Below are positions 1 to 9,194 of a DNA stretch of 64,000 nt, one piece after another. How positions within the stretch are numbered: position 1 is the first letter of the stretch; each line of letters begins with the position of its first letter. The notes beneath the pieces were generated by a model, which did not search any database, was not told where the DNA came from, and saw nothing but the letters and a program-made list of their open reading frames with translations. The stretch is from positions 1 through 64,000 of the forward strand of contig NZ_JAERVK010000018.1 in NCBI RefSeq assembly GCF_016745425.1, written 5' to 3'. Position numbers and translations under genes: made by a program. This stretch comes from Candidatus Methylomicrobium oryzae. Lineage in GTDB: Bacteria; Pseudomonadota; Gammaproteobacteria; Methylococcales; Methylomonadaceae.

Positions 1-42
1 TCTCTTTTTTCATCCCCCTGATTTGGGGCCGCTGGGGAATTT

Positions 43-191
43 ATGCAACAAAGCCCCTACAACTCATTAAAGGTGAAAAAGAATTAGCCACATAATGATT
101 AGCATCATTAATGTCAATTTCAGGCTCTATAAACCGATCCACATTACATAGATCAATCAACTCTTGAAACTCTTTTTTTGAAGGAAACATT
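43..191 (-). pseudogene. Short ORF ending at a putative IS terminus
   Basis: A 49-codon minus-strand reading frame begins MFPSKKEFQELIDL and stops where the sequence turns into GGGGCTTTGTTGCATAAA, which resembles the terminal inverted repeat of IS5-type elements. This looks like the 5' part of a gene cut by an insertion whose body lies left of the window. No clear ribosome binding site precedes the ATG and the product is not recognised. It belongs to whatever element precedes the integrase at 337-1377. Confidence 0.3.
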
Positions 192-336
192 GGCTATTTC
201 ATATGTTATTGGGGTAACTGAGCGCTCTGCTTAATTGAAAATTCTCACTACAATGCCTCAAGCAGAAAGGCTAGCCAGTCTGGCAGATAATGGATTTTTC
301 CTTTGACGTACACATCATAGACTGGCTAAAACCGGG

Positions 337-1377
337 CTATAAGCTAATTGATTTGCTCATCGTATCATTCAATACTTGAGATTTATGTGCCGTTGATAAA
401 TGCGTATAACGATCGGTACTGGCCAAGCTCTTGTGGCCGAGAATTTCAGCAATTTCTTTCAATGTTCGTCCGTCCCGAGCCAAAGTTGAGGCGGTATCAT
501 GGCGTAAATCATGCCAGCGGAACTGATGTATGTTGGCTTCCTTCAAGCATCTGAACCATTGTTTCCGATAGTCAAAGGGTTTGTTTGGGTCCGTGCTAGA
601 AGGAAACAACAATCCGTTCCCGATTTCCCGATGTTTTTTCAGTTCATCCATTATGACTGTGGGGATAGGGGTATGGCGAGGCTGACCGTTTTTGGTGTCG
701 GCTAAAAGTGCCAGTCCTTTATCGAAATCGATATCGCACCAGCGCAATTGATCCAATTCGCCTTTCCGCATGCCAGTGGTCAAGGCCATCAGTACTTTCA
801 GGTAAAATTTGCCGCCAATCGCTTGCCCGGCGCGAATCAAACGCGGCTTTTCCTCGTCAGATAAATAACGGACTATTTTGTTATTCAGGGGTTGAGATCG
901 GACTTTCTTGCAAGGGTTTTCGTCGATGTACTGTTCGCTAACCAAGTCGTCCTCTTGCTGGCGGGTCGCAAAATCGAGGATTGAGGACAAAACGGCCAAG
1001 TAACGGTTATAGGTTGCCGCAGCTTTCGAACGATGGAGTTTGAGTTTGGCGCGAATTTCATCGGGTGTGATGTCGGACAACACGGTTTTACCGAATTGAT
1101 CGCCCCACCATTTGACTAACCGGGCACGGTCATGGTCCTTGCCGGTCCACCAAGTCATGTACTCATCGGCCAGACGGTCAAAGGGAATGGTGCAAGGCCG
1201 AACGCCTTTGGCTTCGTATTCCTGATATTCAAGTACAGAACGAGTGCCCCAAGTGCGGGCATCCTGTTTGCGGCGGAAAGTTTTGGTCTTGATGCCTTTC
1301 CCGGATCGGGTAAGGATGGTGCGGTAACGAGTTTCGCCGTTTTTGAGAGTAACCTTGATAATGTGGAAATTAAGCAT
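337..1377 (-). CDS. Tyrosine recombinase / integrase of an upstream element
   Basis: Phage-type integrase of 346 residues, full length for the family, catalysing site-specific recombination. The catalytic set is visible: Arg204 (TGMRKGEL), His289 and Arg292 (WHDLRH), His315 (ILGHKS) and nucleophile Tyr324 (TDRYTHLS). Its start lies 124 bp from the tRNA-Lys 3'-end repeat at 1501, but on the far side of that repeat from the 42.6-kb island, so it most likely belongs to a second element stacked to the left, whose other end is outside the window. It is not closely similar to the integrase at 42971-44032. Confidence 0.9.
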   Translation of the reverse strand: MLNFHIIKVTLKNGETRYRTILTRSGKGIKTKTFRRKQDARTWGTRSVLEYQEYEAKGVRPCTIPFDRLADEYMTWWTGKDHDRARLVKWWGDQFGKTVLSDITPDEIRAKLKLHRSKAAATYNRYLAVLSSILDFATRQQEDDLVSEQYIDENPCKKVRSQPLNNKIVRYLSDEEKPRLIRAGQAIGGKFYLKVLMALTTGMRKGELDQLRWCDIDFDKGLALLADTKNGQPRHTPIPTVIMDELKKHREIGNGLLFPSSTDPNKPFDYRKQWFRCLKEANIHQFRWHDLRHDTASTLARDGRTLKEIAEILGHKSLASTDRYTHLSTAHKSQVLNDTMSKSISL

Positions 1378-1500
1378 CTGTGTTTCCTCGCGATTGAGGT
1401 TAAAAACAAGACTACCATTAAAATCACTGTAGTCGATGGTTTTTAGTACACAGCTACTGAGGCTTTTTATCCTTAAAAGCCCTTTAGTATCAAAGGTTTA

Positions 1501-1551
1501 AGTTGGTGGGTCGTATTGGATTCGAACCAATGACAACCGCATTAAAAGTGC
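1501..1551. repeat. attL: 51-bp copy of the tRNA-Lys 3' end
   Basis: Fifty-one bases identical to 44116-44166, covering the 3' part of the tRNA-Lys gene (anticodon-stem side, T arm, acceptor 3' strand and CCA) plus three flanking bases. The match ends at 1551 and the 5' half of the tRNA is absent, so this is a crossover duplication and not a functional tRNA. It marks the left end of the island and, from the integrase at 337-1377, may also be the right end of a neighbouring element. Confidence 0.93.
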
Positions 1552-1968
1552 CTTCGCTGATTTTTATTCCATTATTTATCAATAACATAAAGTTTGGCTT
1601 TTCGTTCGCAAACCTAATAAAGCCTAACTGAGCCTACATTAAAATCGTCAAAAAATCGCCAGCCATCGTTACTGATCTTTGGTTTAGCGCATCCTTCCCC
1701 TTCGCCTGATTTTGGTCAGCGAGTCGTTATAAAACTGTCCAATAACTCTTACCAAGCCTTCCCGCGTCTTTAGGTCTTCTCTAATTTTTTAAACAAGTTC
1801 TCTTTTTTTCAATCAGCACTTTGTTACCAACCCCTCCGGAAGATCTCCGGAAGATTGGAGTCCTTTTGTCGAATAGCATGGTATCGCTCTTTTGGCACCA
1901 AACCATCCCGTGTTGATGTGGTGACAGAAGGCAATCTTTATTATTGACTCTATAACAAGGAGAAATTT
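1552..1968. other. Intergenic, left island end
   Basis: About 417 bases without a recognisable gene. The only structure noticed is a tandem 10-bp repeat (TCCGGAAGAT) around 1837-1857. The downstream gene is preceded by an AAGGAG ribosome binding site. Confidence 0.4.
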
Positions 1969-3477
1969 ATGCGTATTCCAAATCCGAATCCATTTCCAAT
2001 TGATAATTTCCCATTAATTATGAAAAACGCTATTCTGGAGGTACAAACCAATGCTGGTTTTCCGATTCCATTGATCGCGGTGTCGGCCCTTGGGCCTGTT
2101 GCCGCTGCCTGCCAAAATTTAATTGACGTTGAACTACCCATCGGGAGCGTATCACCTACGTCGCTATTCCTGTTGATCATTGCTGAATCCGGCGAAGGTA
2201 AGACTCCAGTCGACCGACTCTTTGCTAAATCACTTCGAGACTTTGAAGAAAACGAGGCGAAGAAACTCCAGGCAGTAATCCCTAAACTGAAGGCGCAGAG
2301 GGAGTCTTGGGAAATTCAACGGCGAGAAATTTTAAGAGCGATAAAAATAAACCGGAAAAATGCCTTAAGACAAAATGATCCCGAGGAAAATGATTTACTC
2401 GACAAGGAATTTGAACAGCTTCAACAATCATTAGAAGATCACCTTGCCAATGAACCAAAGCGGGCACGACGAGTTAAAATTTTTCACAACGACACGACGC
2501 CAGCCAAGATGTTGTCAGATTTGCACGAAGTTTGGCTATCCGCTTACCTGAACTCGGATGAAGCCGGGAGCATTTTTCGAAGTCGTGCTATGGCTGATAG
2601 AGGGATGATTAATCAGCTGTGGGATGGAGCCACGCTGACTGTTGACCGAATTAGTGCGCCGAGTTTTCAGGTAAAAGATGCTCGACTTTCCATCTCTTTA
2701 GCCGTTCAAAGTGGTGTGCTAAGAGATTTTTTAAACGACCGGGCGACAGATTTTCGGAGTATTGGCGCTCTGGCTCGCTACCTTGTGGCTTGCCCAGTTT
2801 CTACAAAAGGAACGAGGATATTGGATGATCGGCCTCAATTCACTGAACATTTAACGGCTTATCAACAGCGTATAACTGCTATTTTGGAACATGACAAGCT
2901 GGAGATGGACAATGGAAGAAAAGAAAGGAAAGTTCTCATATTTTCGTTAGATGCGAAAAAATATTGGTTCGATTTTAAAAATAGTATCGAATTGGACCTA
3001 ATACCAGGACGATATTTATCAGACATTGATGATTTTGCATCGAAGATCACAACGAATCTAGCGCGGATCGCGGCGTTGTTTCATCATTTCGAAGGACACG
3101 AAGGCGATATCTCACTGGAGACGATAAGCCGTGCTGGGGCTTTGTGCAATTGGTTTATTCACCAGTTCAAGAGTTTGTTTTCATCATTGCCAGAAATTCC
3201 ACAAGAAGTTGCGGATACCTATGAAATGGAACGATTCTTATGGGATTGGTGCTCTCGGCATCAAGGTCATTCATATATCCTAAGGTCTCTGGTCAGCCAA
3301 TATGGCCCTAATCGCTTGCGCGGGGCTTCTGGTAAAGGACGTAGAGCATATGCCCTCGATCAACTGGCTATGCAAGGCAAGATTTGGTTGGAGTTTCATG
3401 GCAAAAAAAGCTGGATTAGATTAAACCCCCAATATTTCCCAGTGAACGTTGCACTTCTGCAGTATCAATCTTATTAA
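1969..3477 (+). CDS. DUF3987-type island/phage protein
   Basis: A 502-residue protein resembling the DUF3987 (YfjI-like) family found in prophages, plasmids and islands, often next to replication genes. The N-terminal part carries a P-loop-like stretch, AESGEGKTPVDR, around residues 73-84, followed by a charged, probably coiled region (about 90-165). The biochemical role of the family is not settled; a helicase or primase-associated ATPase is the usual guess. An AAGGAG box lies 6-7 bases before the ATG, and a strong terminator follows at 3503-3536. It is the first gene inside attL and probably part of the replication or maintenance module. Confidence 0.7.
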   Translation: MRIPNPNPFPIDNFPLIMKNAILEVQTNAGFPIPLIAVSALGPVAAACQNLIDVELPIGSVSPTSLFLLIIAESGEGKTPVDRLFAKSLRDFEENEAKKLQAVIPKLKAQRESWEIQRREILRAIKINRKNALRQNDPEENDLLDKEFEQLQQSLEDHLANEPKRARRVKIFHNDTTPAKMLSDLHEVWLSAYLNSDEAGSIFRSRAMADRGMINQLWDGATLTVDRISAPSFQVKDARLSISLAVQSGVLRDFLNDRATDFRSIGALARYLVACPVSTKGTRILDDRPQFTEHLTAYQQRITAILEHDKLEMDNGRKERKVLIFSLDAKKYWFDFKNSIELDLIPGRYLSDIDDFASKITTNLARIAALFHHFEGHEGDISLETISRAGALCNWFIHQFKSLFSSLPEIPQEVADTYEMERFLWDWCSRHQGHSYILRSLVSQYGPNRLRGASGKGRRAYALDQLAMQGKIWLEFHGKKSWIRLNPQYFPVNVALLQYQSY

Positions 3478-3502
3478 CTCTTTAAATTCCAGCGATAATA
3501 AA

Positions 3503-3536
3503 ACCGCCGAGCCAATTTAGGCCGGCGGTCTTTTTA
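3503..3536 (+). terminator. Rho-independent terminator
   Basis: Stem ACCGCCG (3503-3509) pairs with CGGCGGT (3523-3529) and is followed by CTTTTTA. It lies 25 bases after the stop of the DUF3987 gene. Confidence 0.8.
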
Positions 3537-3698
3537 TACCTATGGATCCGTTATGTGATTAAAAATAATTACGTACACGATTTGACGAGTTAATTCGTTT
3601 AAAGCCCCTAACAGATTTTATGCAATATAGGCCGGACAAGCTCTTAATGCTGCCAATTTATGGCCTATTAAATTCAAACTCCATTAGCTTCTAAAAAT

Positions 3699-4577
3699 AT
3701 GATAAATGCAACCTTAAATTTAGGAATACTTGCTAGTTCTCCTCAGACTCTACCAGTGGGCAAACATTGTTTAATCAATGTGGACCAGATAAAACCTAAT
3801 CCCCACCAACCACGTACCCATTATTCCAAAGAATCATTAGACAATCTCGTACACTCAATTCGAGAAAACGGCTTACTTCAGCCTATCATTGTTCAAAAAA
3901 CAGAAACTGGCTATCAACTCATCGCTGGCGAACGGCGATGGCGAGCTCATCTGATTCTGAATAAGCCACAAATCGAAGCGATAGTCAGGACAGTTGACGA
4001 CCAAAACCAAGCAATTTATGCCTTGGCAGAAAATATAGTCCGGGAAGATTTGAGCGATTACGAAATTGGTAAGGCAATTCGAAGCATCGAGGATGAATTT
4101 CCAAACAAAAAAAACCTCGCAGCGGCGATCGGTATTAATCGTACCGATATGTACCGTTATTTGGCTTTTGACAGCCTGCCCGAGTTTATCTTGAACGACC
4201 TCAATGGAGCGCCGACATTACTATCACGTACTGCGGCAGAGCAGATTAAAAAGATGTTAGGCCAGCATAAAAATTCCGACTCAGTAGTTTCATTTTTAGA
4301 AACTGCGTGGACTTTACTCAAAGAGGGGGAACTTCAACAAACCCAAATAACTCGATTTATTGAAAAGAAACTCCAGGAAGTCTATGAGCTAAATCAAACT
4401 GCCACTGAAAACGTACTTCTGAATGAAAATGGCAGTCAGCTTGGACGAGTAAACCAGACAGAAAAGTACTGGACAGTTCATTTGAATGTTGCCGGGGTTA
4501 ATGAGCATCAACGGGAACAAATTCTTAATTTCATCCGGAAACTCCTCAATGAACAATCCGGAAGTGTCGCAAGTTGA
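3699..4577 (+). CDS. ParB/Spo0J-family partition protein
   Basis: A 292-residue ParB-like protein. The N-terminal ParB/sulfiredoxin-like domain (about 22-115) contains the CTP/DNA-binding signature GERRWRA at 77-83 and the AENIVREDLSDYEIGKAI stretch, followed by a helix-turn-helix region (about 125-160). Known members bind centromere-like sites and segregate DNA with a ParA partner. No parA adjoins it here; the only ParA-like gene in the window is chromosomal at 54.2 kb. It may stabilise an excised island or act as a regulator. A 35-bp palindrome follows 51 bp after the stop. Confidence 0.88.
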   Translation: MINATLNLGILASSPQTLPVGKHCLINVDQIKPNPHQPRTHYSKESLDNLVHSIRENGLLQPIIVQKTETGYQLIAGERRWRAHLILNKPQIEAIVRTVDDQNQAIYALAENIVREDLSDYEIGKAIRSIEDEFPNKKNLAAAIGINRTDMYRYLAFDSLPEFILNDLNGAPTLLSRTAAEQIKKMLGQHKNSDSVVSFLETAWTLLKEGELQQTQITRFIEKKLQEVYELNQTATENVLLNENGSQLGRVNQTEKYWTVHLNVAGVNEHQREQILNFIRKLLNEQSGSVAS

Positions 4578-5492
4578 GACACCATTTGCAGCACTGACCA
4601 CATTTTTAATTAAGTCCCACTGGATTCACCTGCTAATACCGCTAATTTAGCGGATTTAGCAGGAAATTTTGGGAGCATCCATGGTTTTTTTCAGAAATCA
4701 GGAATGTCGAAAAATTACGATTCGAAAGCATCATTCGAGGGCATAAAGATCGATCTGTTGTTTTTGAATGCCTATTCCTAGGAAATTCTGCAGCAAGTCC
4801 AACTTCAAAAACGCCTAGCTTTTCAATCTAAAACCACCACAGACGCTGCTGGCCAATACACGACTAACCGCTTCACGGCGATGAATATTGCTGGACTGGC
4901 GTAATCATATCGGATTCGATGACAGTTTTGCGATTTTAATCGATCACCGATCTTTGATGATTGGAACCTGTAGTGGTTTTCAATCGGCAGATGGCTTGTT
5001 TGGTGCATTTTAATCAGAAAATCTTATTCAAATTTTCATGGTTTCTTAAGGGACCGATTGTTTTCCATGCAGGCAACAATTGAAGATGCCTTCAGGATAG
5101 CGGTAAATATTTATAGTTATGCATATAGTATGGACATGCACTAACTAGGTATAAAAAACGGATTTCACTTTTACTAGCGATCAAGCATTCAACTACTATC
5201 GCTATAAAGCATTTAAAGGCATTTTTATCAGGCATGAATTTTGGTTTTTATGTTATTAATAGTAAAGCACTCCAGCATTCATTATTAACATATCTTTCTC
5301 AATCTTTAAACCCTGAAAAGATCAGCCCTTTTAATAATTAATATATATACAGAATTGAGAGAACGAATCAGTCTCGCATAGGATTATTAGTTATAAGAGG
5401 AAGATGAATTGCACAAAACAATTCATCAATAAAATATCAAGGCAGTGCAGGTTCAAAAAACACTTTTTATCAACTTCAAGCGAAGGGTTTTT
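4578..5492. other. Long AT-rich intergenic region with one palindrome
   Basis: About 900 bases with no recognisable gene. The clear structure is a nested palindrome at 4629-4663 (outer CCTGCTAA/TTAGCAGG, inner CCGCTAA/TTAGCGG). It could be a terminator-like hairpin of the parB transcript, although no T run follows, or a protein-binding or origin site. The rest looks like decayed or regulatory AT-rich sequence. Confidence 0.4.
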
Positions 5493-6512
5493 ATGAACAC
5501 ATTATCATTCAGCGAACAACTTTCCCACATCGGACAATTGACTCAAGTCATCACTAATCAACCGAATGACCCGTTATACGTAGTCATCGATCAAGGAAAT
5601 GGCGTATTGAAAGTTAAAACCACGAAGTTAGCGAAATCCATCGAGTACACTGTGGAACATTATCTGTACGAGATCATGGAAGGGTTTCAAATTCATGGTT
5701 TTCATCCCTATGTAAGCATATTTGTTAACAACGCTTTGGACTGTAATCTACGATCAGCGATAGAACTTCAACGCTCGTTGAAAAAAACAAACGACTTGTA
5801 TCAGTTGGGTGGCGACTATGACGTAATATTAGATCTCATCTTCAGAATGAAGACCTTTGTTATGAAGATACTGGAAATTACCGGGAGCTTCGAGTTCAAG
5901 AAATTGATCGATAAGGCAAATCGCACCGCAAATAAAAACCATGAAGGGATGATGCGCTATATCGATTCCTTGTTCGAGCATTACTCTCGATTGGTCGTCA
6001 TTAGGCTAGATTTGTATGAGGATAGTCCCATCATGAGTCAAAGTGATATCGAAAAGAAATACTGGCAAGCGAAATACCACTTTAAACGTCTACTAAACAA
6101 CGCCAAAATGAACTGTTTATTCGATGCGATGGTGGGTTACATTTGGTCCTTGGAATATGGACCAGAGCGGGGATACCATTATCACTTTGTCTTCTTCTTT
6201 GACAGCTCTCAGGTCATAGACGATGTCTACCTTGCTTGGCAGATAGGCGAATACTGGAAAGGGGTTGTTACGGACGGACGTGGTTCCTACTGGAACTGCA
6301 ACGCTGAAAAGAAGAAATACCCTCATCTTGGTATCGGCATAATCCATCACAGTGATGTTGAAAAGATCAACTGCCTGAAACGAGCGGCTGCGTATCTGGT
6401 GAAAGTCGATCACTACGTGCGTATGCTGACACCGGATAACGGTAGAACCTTCGGTCGTGGTGAGATACTACCTCCCAGAACAGGAACAGTTGGTAGACCA
6501 AGAGCCGCCTAA
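5493..6512 (+). CDS. Inovirus Gp2 / YagK-YfjJ-like protein
   Basis: A 339-residue protein, starting at the ATG at 5493 preceded by AAGGG; an in-frame GTG lies upstream at 5445. The C-terminal half matches the pattern of YagK/YfjJ and inovirus-type Gp2 proteins: YHYHFVFFFDS, then the aromatic and Cys-containing YWNCN, then YLVKVDHYVR and the terminal GRTFGRGE. The HYH and YLVKVDHY stretches recall the HUH and tyrosine motifs of rolling-circle initiators, so a role in replication is plausible, but that is inference. It sits between parB and a small unknown gene in the maintenance region. Confidence 0.65.
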   Translation: MNTLSFSEQLSHIGQLTQVITNQPNDPLYVVIDQGNGVLKVKTTKLAKSIEYTVEHYLYEIMEGFQIHGFHPYVSIFVNNALDCNLRSAIELQRSLKKTNDLYQLGGDYDVILDLIFRMKTFVMKILEITGSFEFKKLIDKANRTANKNHEGMMRYIDSLFEHYSRLVVIRLDLYEDSPIMSQSDIEKKYWQAKYHFKRLLNNAKMNCLFDAMVGYIWSLEYGPERGYHYHFVFFFDSSQVIDDVYLAWQIGEYWKGVVTDGRGSYWNCNAEKKKYPHLGIGIIHHSDVEKINCLKRAAAYLVKVDHYVRMLTPDNGRTFGRGEILPPRTGTVGRPRAA

Positions 6513-6739
6513 TACGTTTCGTTCAGTGCAAATTGTCGTTGGCATCCACTTGCTTGATTCATGGATGCCAACGACATTGATTTAAACATCAGTATCCAGC
6601 AACAGGATCAACACATCCTCGTTGTCAACAAAACCCCTAATACTATGGGGAATGTACACCCCGATTCTTACCGTACGTCTGGAGAACACTATCAACAGGC
6701 GGGCGTGTATTTCCAAAACCCTTAGCTAAGAGAACGAAC

Positions 6740-7093
6740 ATGTATCAAGACAACCGTGATAAATTTGCAAGATTAAGAGCCCTGCAATCAGGTCAAACGT
6801 CTGATAACACCAGTGATGACGTTAGATTTTGGAGCTTTGAAAAAGATGGCGACATCCTGGGAACCATAAAAGGGTTCAAGAGCTTTACGCATCCCGTGTA
6901 CGGTGATCAGCATACCGTAATAGTGCGCCTTGCGGACTCGGATGAGTTGGTTTCGGCTTTTTTAACTGGCTACTTACAGCAAGGCATGGAGCGTCAACAA
7001 GCCGCAGAGGAGGACTTGGTTCTAATCCGGTATTTTGGTAAACAACCGGGTGAGCGATTTAATCGCTTTCAACTCGAGATTCAAAAAACCTAA
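6740..7093 (+). CDS. Hypothetical 117-residue protein
   Basis: Not recognised with confidence. It is a small soluble protein with an N-terminal polar stretch and a beta-rich middle (VRFWSFEKDGDILGTIKGF, then HTVIVRLADSDE). Its place after a Gp2/YagK-like gene would fit a single-stranded DNA-binding helper such as those of filamentous phages, but no diagnostic motif supports this. AAGAGA precedes the ATG, and a GC-rich hairpin at 7124-7157 follows the stop. Confidence 0.55.
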   Translation: MYQDNRDKFARLRALQSGQTSDNTSDDVRFWSFEKDGDILGTIKGFKSFTHPVYGDQHTVIVRLADSDELVSAFLTGYLQQGMERQQAAEEDLVLIRYFGKQPGERFNRFQLEIQKT

Positions 7094-7123
7094 ATTTGGA
7101 ATGCAGTAACTGACATAGTAACG

Positions 7124-7157
7124 GGCGGTGGTGAGTAAAGCTTAAATCATCACCGCC
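7124..7157 (+). terminator. Hairpin after the 117-residue gene
   Basis: An 11-bp stem (GGCGGTGGTGA with TCATCACCGCC, one G-T pair) closes a 12-base loop. There is no clear T run, so it is either a weak terminator or a transcript-stabilising structure. Confidence 0.5.
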
Positions 7158-7309
7158 TAACTGAACGGATTTGATTTGGCAGCTTAGCCCAAAGAATGGG
7201 TATGAAGCGGATGCTTTGTCCTTTCTCCGATGCCATTTTGCGGCATAATGGATTAAAGATCGGCAAAAAAGATTATTTGGGGAATGTTGGATAGCCAGAA
7301 ACTAAACAA

Positions 7310-7376
7310 CCACCTGCTAAAGCAGGTGGGTTTAAATAACGGACTGAAAGTCCGGATACACGTCGCCTAAACGACG
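7310..7376. repeat. Three consecutive small hairpins, IS200/IS605 or REP-like end
   Basis: CCACCTGCT-aa-AGCAGGTGG (7310-7329), CGGACT-gaa-AGTCCG (7340-7354) and CGTCG-cctaaa-CGACG (7361-7376) follow one another with short spacers. Such strings of subterminal hairpins are typical of ends recognised by IS200/IS605 or REP-associated Y1 transposases. No transposase gene is adjacent, so this would be a solo end or REP-like unit. Confidence 0.5.
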
Positions 7377-7510
7377 CGTCTTAATCGGGCTCCATTTTGA
7401 AATTGTCGTTTGGTTTTGGCTCAAAATGATGATGTCATGGGCAAAAAACTGAGGTTAGTTTAATCACCCAATGTAAAATAACGCTATAAGAAAGCTAATC
7501 GGACATAAGC

Positions 7511-7801
7511 ATGACTTCTTCACTCATACAATTTTCAGGCTGGGTTCCTGCCGTCGTATTTCCGTTAGCCTGCCTCGCACAGTTAGTAAAAATACTACGT
7601 GAACAATCGGCCGACGGGGTAAGCGCCATGGCCTGGGTCGCCTTTGGCTTAGCCAATATAAGTTTGTATGTTTATACAGAGAAATACGCGTCGCTACAAA
7701 CGATCATCGGAATGTTGGGGCAAGCAGGGATCGACTTCTTGATAGCTTTTTTCACGTTCTATTTCGGCCAGAAATTACAGGTCAAACAACAAATCAAGTG
7801 A
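7511..7801 (+). CDS. PQ-loop / SemiSWEET-like small membrane protein
   Basis: A 96-residue integral membrane protein with three hydrophobic segments (about 7-24, 39-57 and 63-86). Length and layout match single three-helix-bundle SemiSWEET proteins: the stretch [20 protein letters not shown] aligns with the PQ-loop region of that family, with AQ in place of PQ. Family members are small-molecule transporters acting as dimers in the cytoplasmic membrane. Its stop overlaps the start of queC (TGATG), so it is translated in one unit with the preQ0 genes, which makes transport of a deazaguanine precursor a reasonable guess. The substrate is not known. Confidence 0.7.
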   Translation: MTSSLIQFSGWVPAVVFPLACLAQLVKILREQSADGVSAMAWVAFGLANISLYVYTEKYASLQTIIGMLGQAGIDFLIAFFTFYFGQKLQVKQQIK

Positions 7802-8481
7802 TGTCTATGCAAAACAACAAGGTTGTCGTCATCTATTCTGGAGGCATGGATTCATTCACTGTGCTCAACAAAGCGTTGCAAGACGGCCTGGAAGTTTTTC
7901 CGTTAACCTTTAATTATGGTCAACGCCATGTTAAAGAAATAGTGTTTGCTGATGCGGTTTGTAATAGATTAAACCTTGCACATGAAATAGTTGATATTTC
8001 GGCAATTAACCATCTATTGCAAGGCTCTGCTCTGACTTCTGATATAGATGTACCAGAAGGACATTATGTCCAAGACAGTATGAAAGCAACGGTTGTTCCG
8101 AACCGCAATATGATTATGCTATCTCTGGCCATTGGTTATGCCGTTTCAAAAGGAGCAAATAAAGTCTATTTTGGCGCTCATTCTGGTGATCATGCGATTT
8201 ACCCTGATTGCCGACCCGAATTTGTTGAAAAAATGAATGCGGTTGCAAAAATCGCGAATTATCAACCCGTTGAAATTACCACGCCTTATTTGAACCTAGA
8301 CAAGGGGCAAATTTTAGCTGATGGCCTGAAAATGGGTTTGGACTATAGTCAGACCTGGACATGCTACAACGGTCGCGACAAAGCATGTGGGAAATGCGGC
8401 GCTTGTGTCGAACGTCTCGAAGCTTTTGCTAACAATGGTGCAATCGATCCAATAGTCTACGAAGATGCCCAGTCCTTATAA
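7801..8481 (+). CDS. queC: 7-cyano-7-deazaguanine synthase
   Basis: QueC is the ATP-dependent enzyme that turns 7-carboxy-7-deazaguanine plus ammonia into preQ0. The 226-residue protein shows the PP-loop SGGMDS near the N-terminus and the C-terminal zinc cluster [15 protein letters not shown]. The ATG at 7801 overlaps the stop of the PQ-loop gene; an in-frame GTG at 7798 is less likely. It overlaps queE by 17 bases. In the canonical queuosine route this is the last step before preQ0; here it should feed DpdA, which inserts preQ0 into DNA, and can also serve tRNA modification. Confidence 0.96.
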   Translation: MSMQNNKVVVIYSGGMDSFTVLNKALQDGLEVFPLTFNYGQRHVKEIVFADAVCNRLNLAHEIVDISAINHLLQGSALTSDIDVPEGHYVQDSMKATVVPNRNMIMLSLAIGYAVSKGANKVYFGAHSGDHAIYPDCRPEFVEKMNAVAKIANYQPVEITTPYLNLDKGQILADGLKMGLDYSQTWTCYNGRDKACGKCGACVERLEAFANNGAIDPIVYEDAQSL

Positions 8482-9130
8482 AATCAAGGAAATTTTTTAT
8501 ACTTTACAAGGCGAAGGTGCCCACACTGGTCGACCTGCGGTCTTTTGTCGATTCAGCAAATGTAATTTGTGGAGCGGCAAAGAAGAAAATCGTGCTGAAG
8601 CAATCTGTACGTTTTGTGATACCGATTTCATCGGCACTGACGGAGTGAATGGTGGTCTTTATGAAATACCCCTAGATTTAGCCAAGAAAGTTTACAAACT
8701 TTGGCCAAAACAGAGTAGCGAAAGACCTTTTGTTGTTTGCACGGGCGGAGAACCTTTGCTTCAGATGGATAGGCCTTTAATTGACGCTTTTCATCAACAA
8801 GGTTTCGAAGTGGCAGTCGAAACCAACGGCACCTTACCCATACCGCAAGGGATTGACTGGGTCTGTGTAAGTCCTAAGGGGCAATCTAAAATAGTTGTGA
8901 CCGATTGTAATGAGCTGAAACTGGTTTTCCCCCAAGACAATGCAATGCCTGAGCAATTCGATTACATAAAAGCCGATTATTTTTATTTGACACCAATGTC
9001 CGTTCCGAACTCAAAGAAGCCTGGCAATCTTGCACAGGACCCTCATACGCAACAAACAATTCAATACTGCCTAGACCATCCGAAATGGCGATTGAATTTG
9101 CAGACTCATAAATTGATCGATATCGCATAA
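8465..9130 (+). CDS. queE: 7-carboxy-7-deazaguanine synthase (radical SAM)
   Basis: QueE rearranges 6-carboxytetrahydropterin to 7-carboxy-7-deazaguanine using S-adenosylmethionine and a 4Fe-4S cluster. The 221-residue protein has [17 protein letters not shown], then a first cluster Cys in [12 protein letters not shown] and the CTFCDTD pair, that is the long-spaced cluster motif characteristic of QueE rather than the usual CxxxCxx[11 protein letters not shown] and ETNGT follow. It is translationally coupled to queC. The next gene of the operon, queD, is broken. Confidence 0.96.
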   Translation: MPSPYKIKEIFYTLQGEGAHTGRPAVFCRFSKCNLWSGKEENRAEAICTFCDTDFIGTDGVNGGLYEIPLDLAKKVYKLWPKQSSERPFVVCTGGEPLLQMDRPLIDAFHQQGFEVAVETNGTLPIPQGIDWVCVSPKGQSKIVVTDCNELKLVFPQDNAMPEQFDYIKADYFYLTPMSVPNSKKPGNLAQDPHTQQTIQYCLDHPKWRLNLQTHKLIDIA

Positions 9131-9179
9131 TCGTCATTCACATCAATACCAATCTAAAAACACTTAAATTCTTTAGTTA

Positions 9180-9194
9180 ATGGAAATCTATAAG
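9180..9194 (+). pseudogene. queD: queD 5' stub left of the IS
   Basis: ATG GAA ATC TAT AAG encodes MEIYK, the usual beginning of QueD proteins, and runs straight into the IS481 left inverted repeat at 9195. The matching remainder resumes at 10064. Confidence 0.7.

Noticed and set aside
1501-1576. Second tRNA-Lys gene
   Set aside because: Only the 3' 48 bases of the tRNA match; the 5' half with D arm is absent.
4823-5008. Small minus-strand ORF of 61 codons
   Set aside because: No ribosome binding site, no recognisable motif, and it lies in decayed AT-rich sequence.
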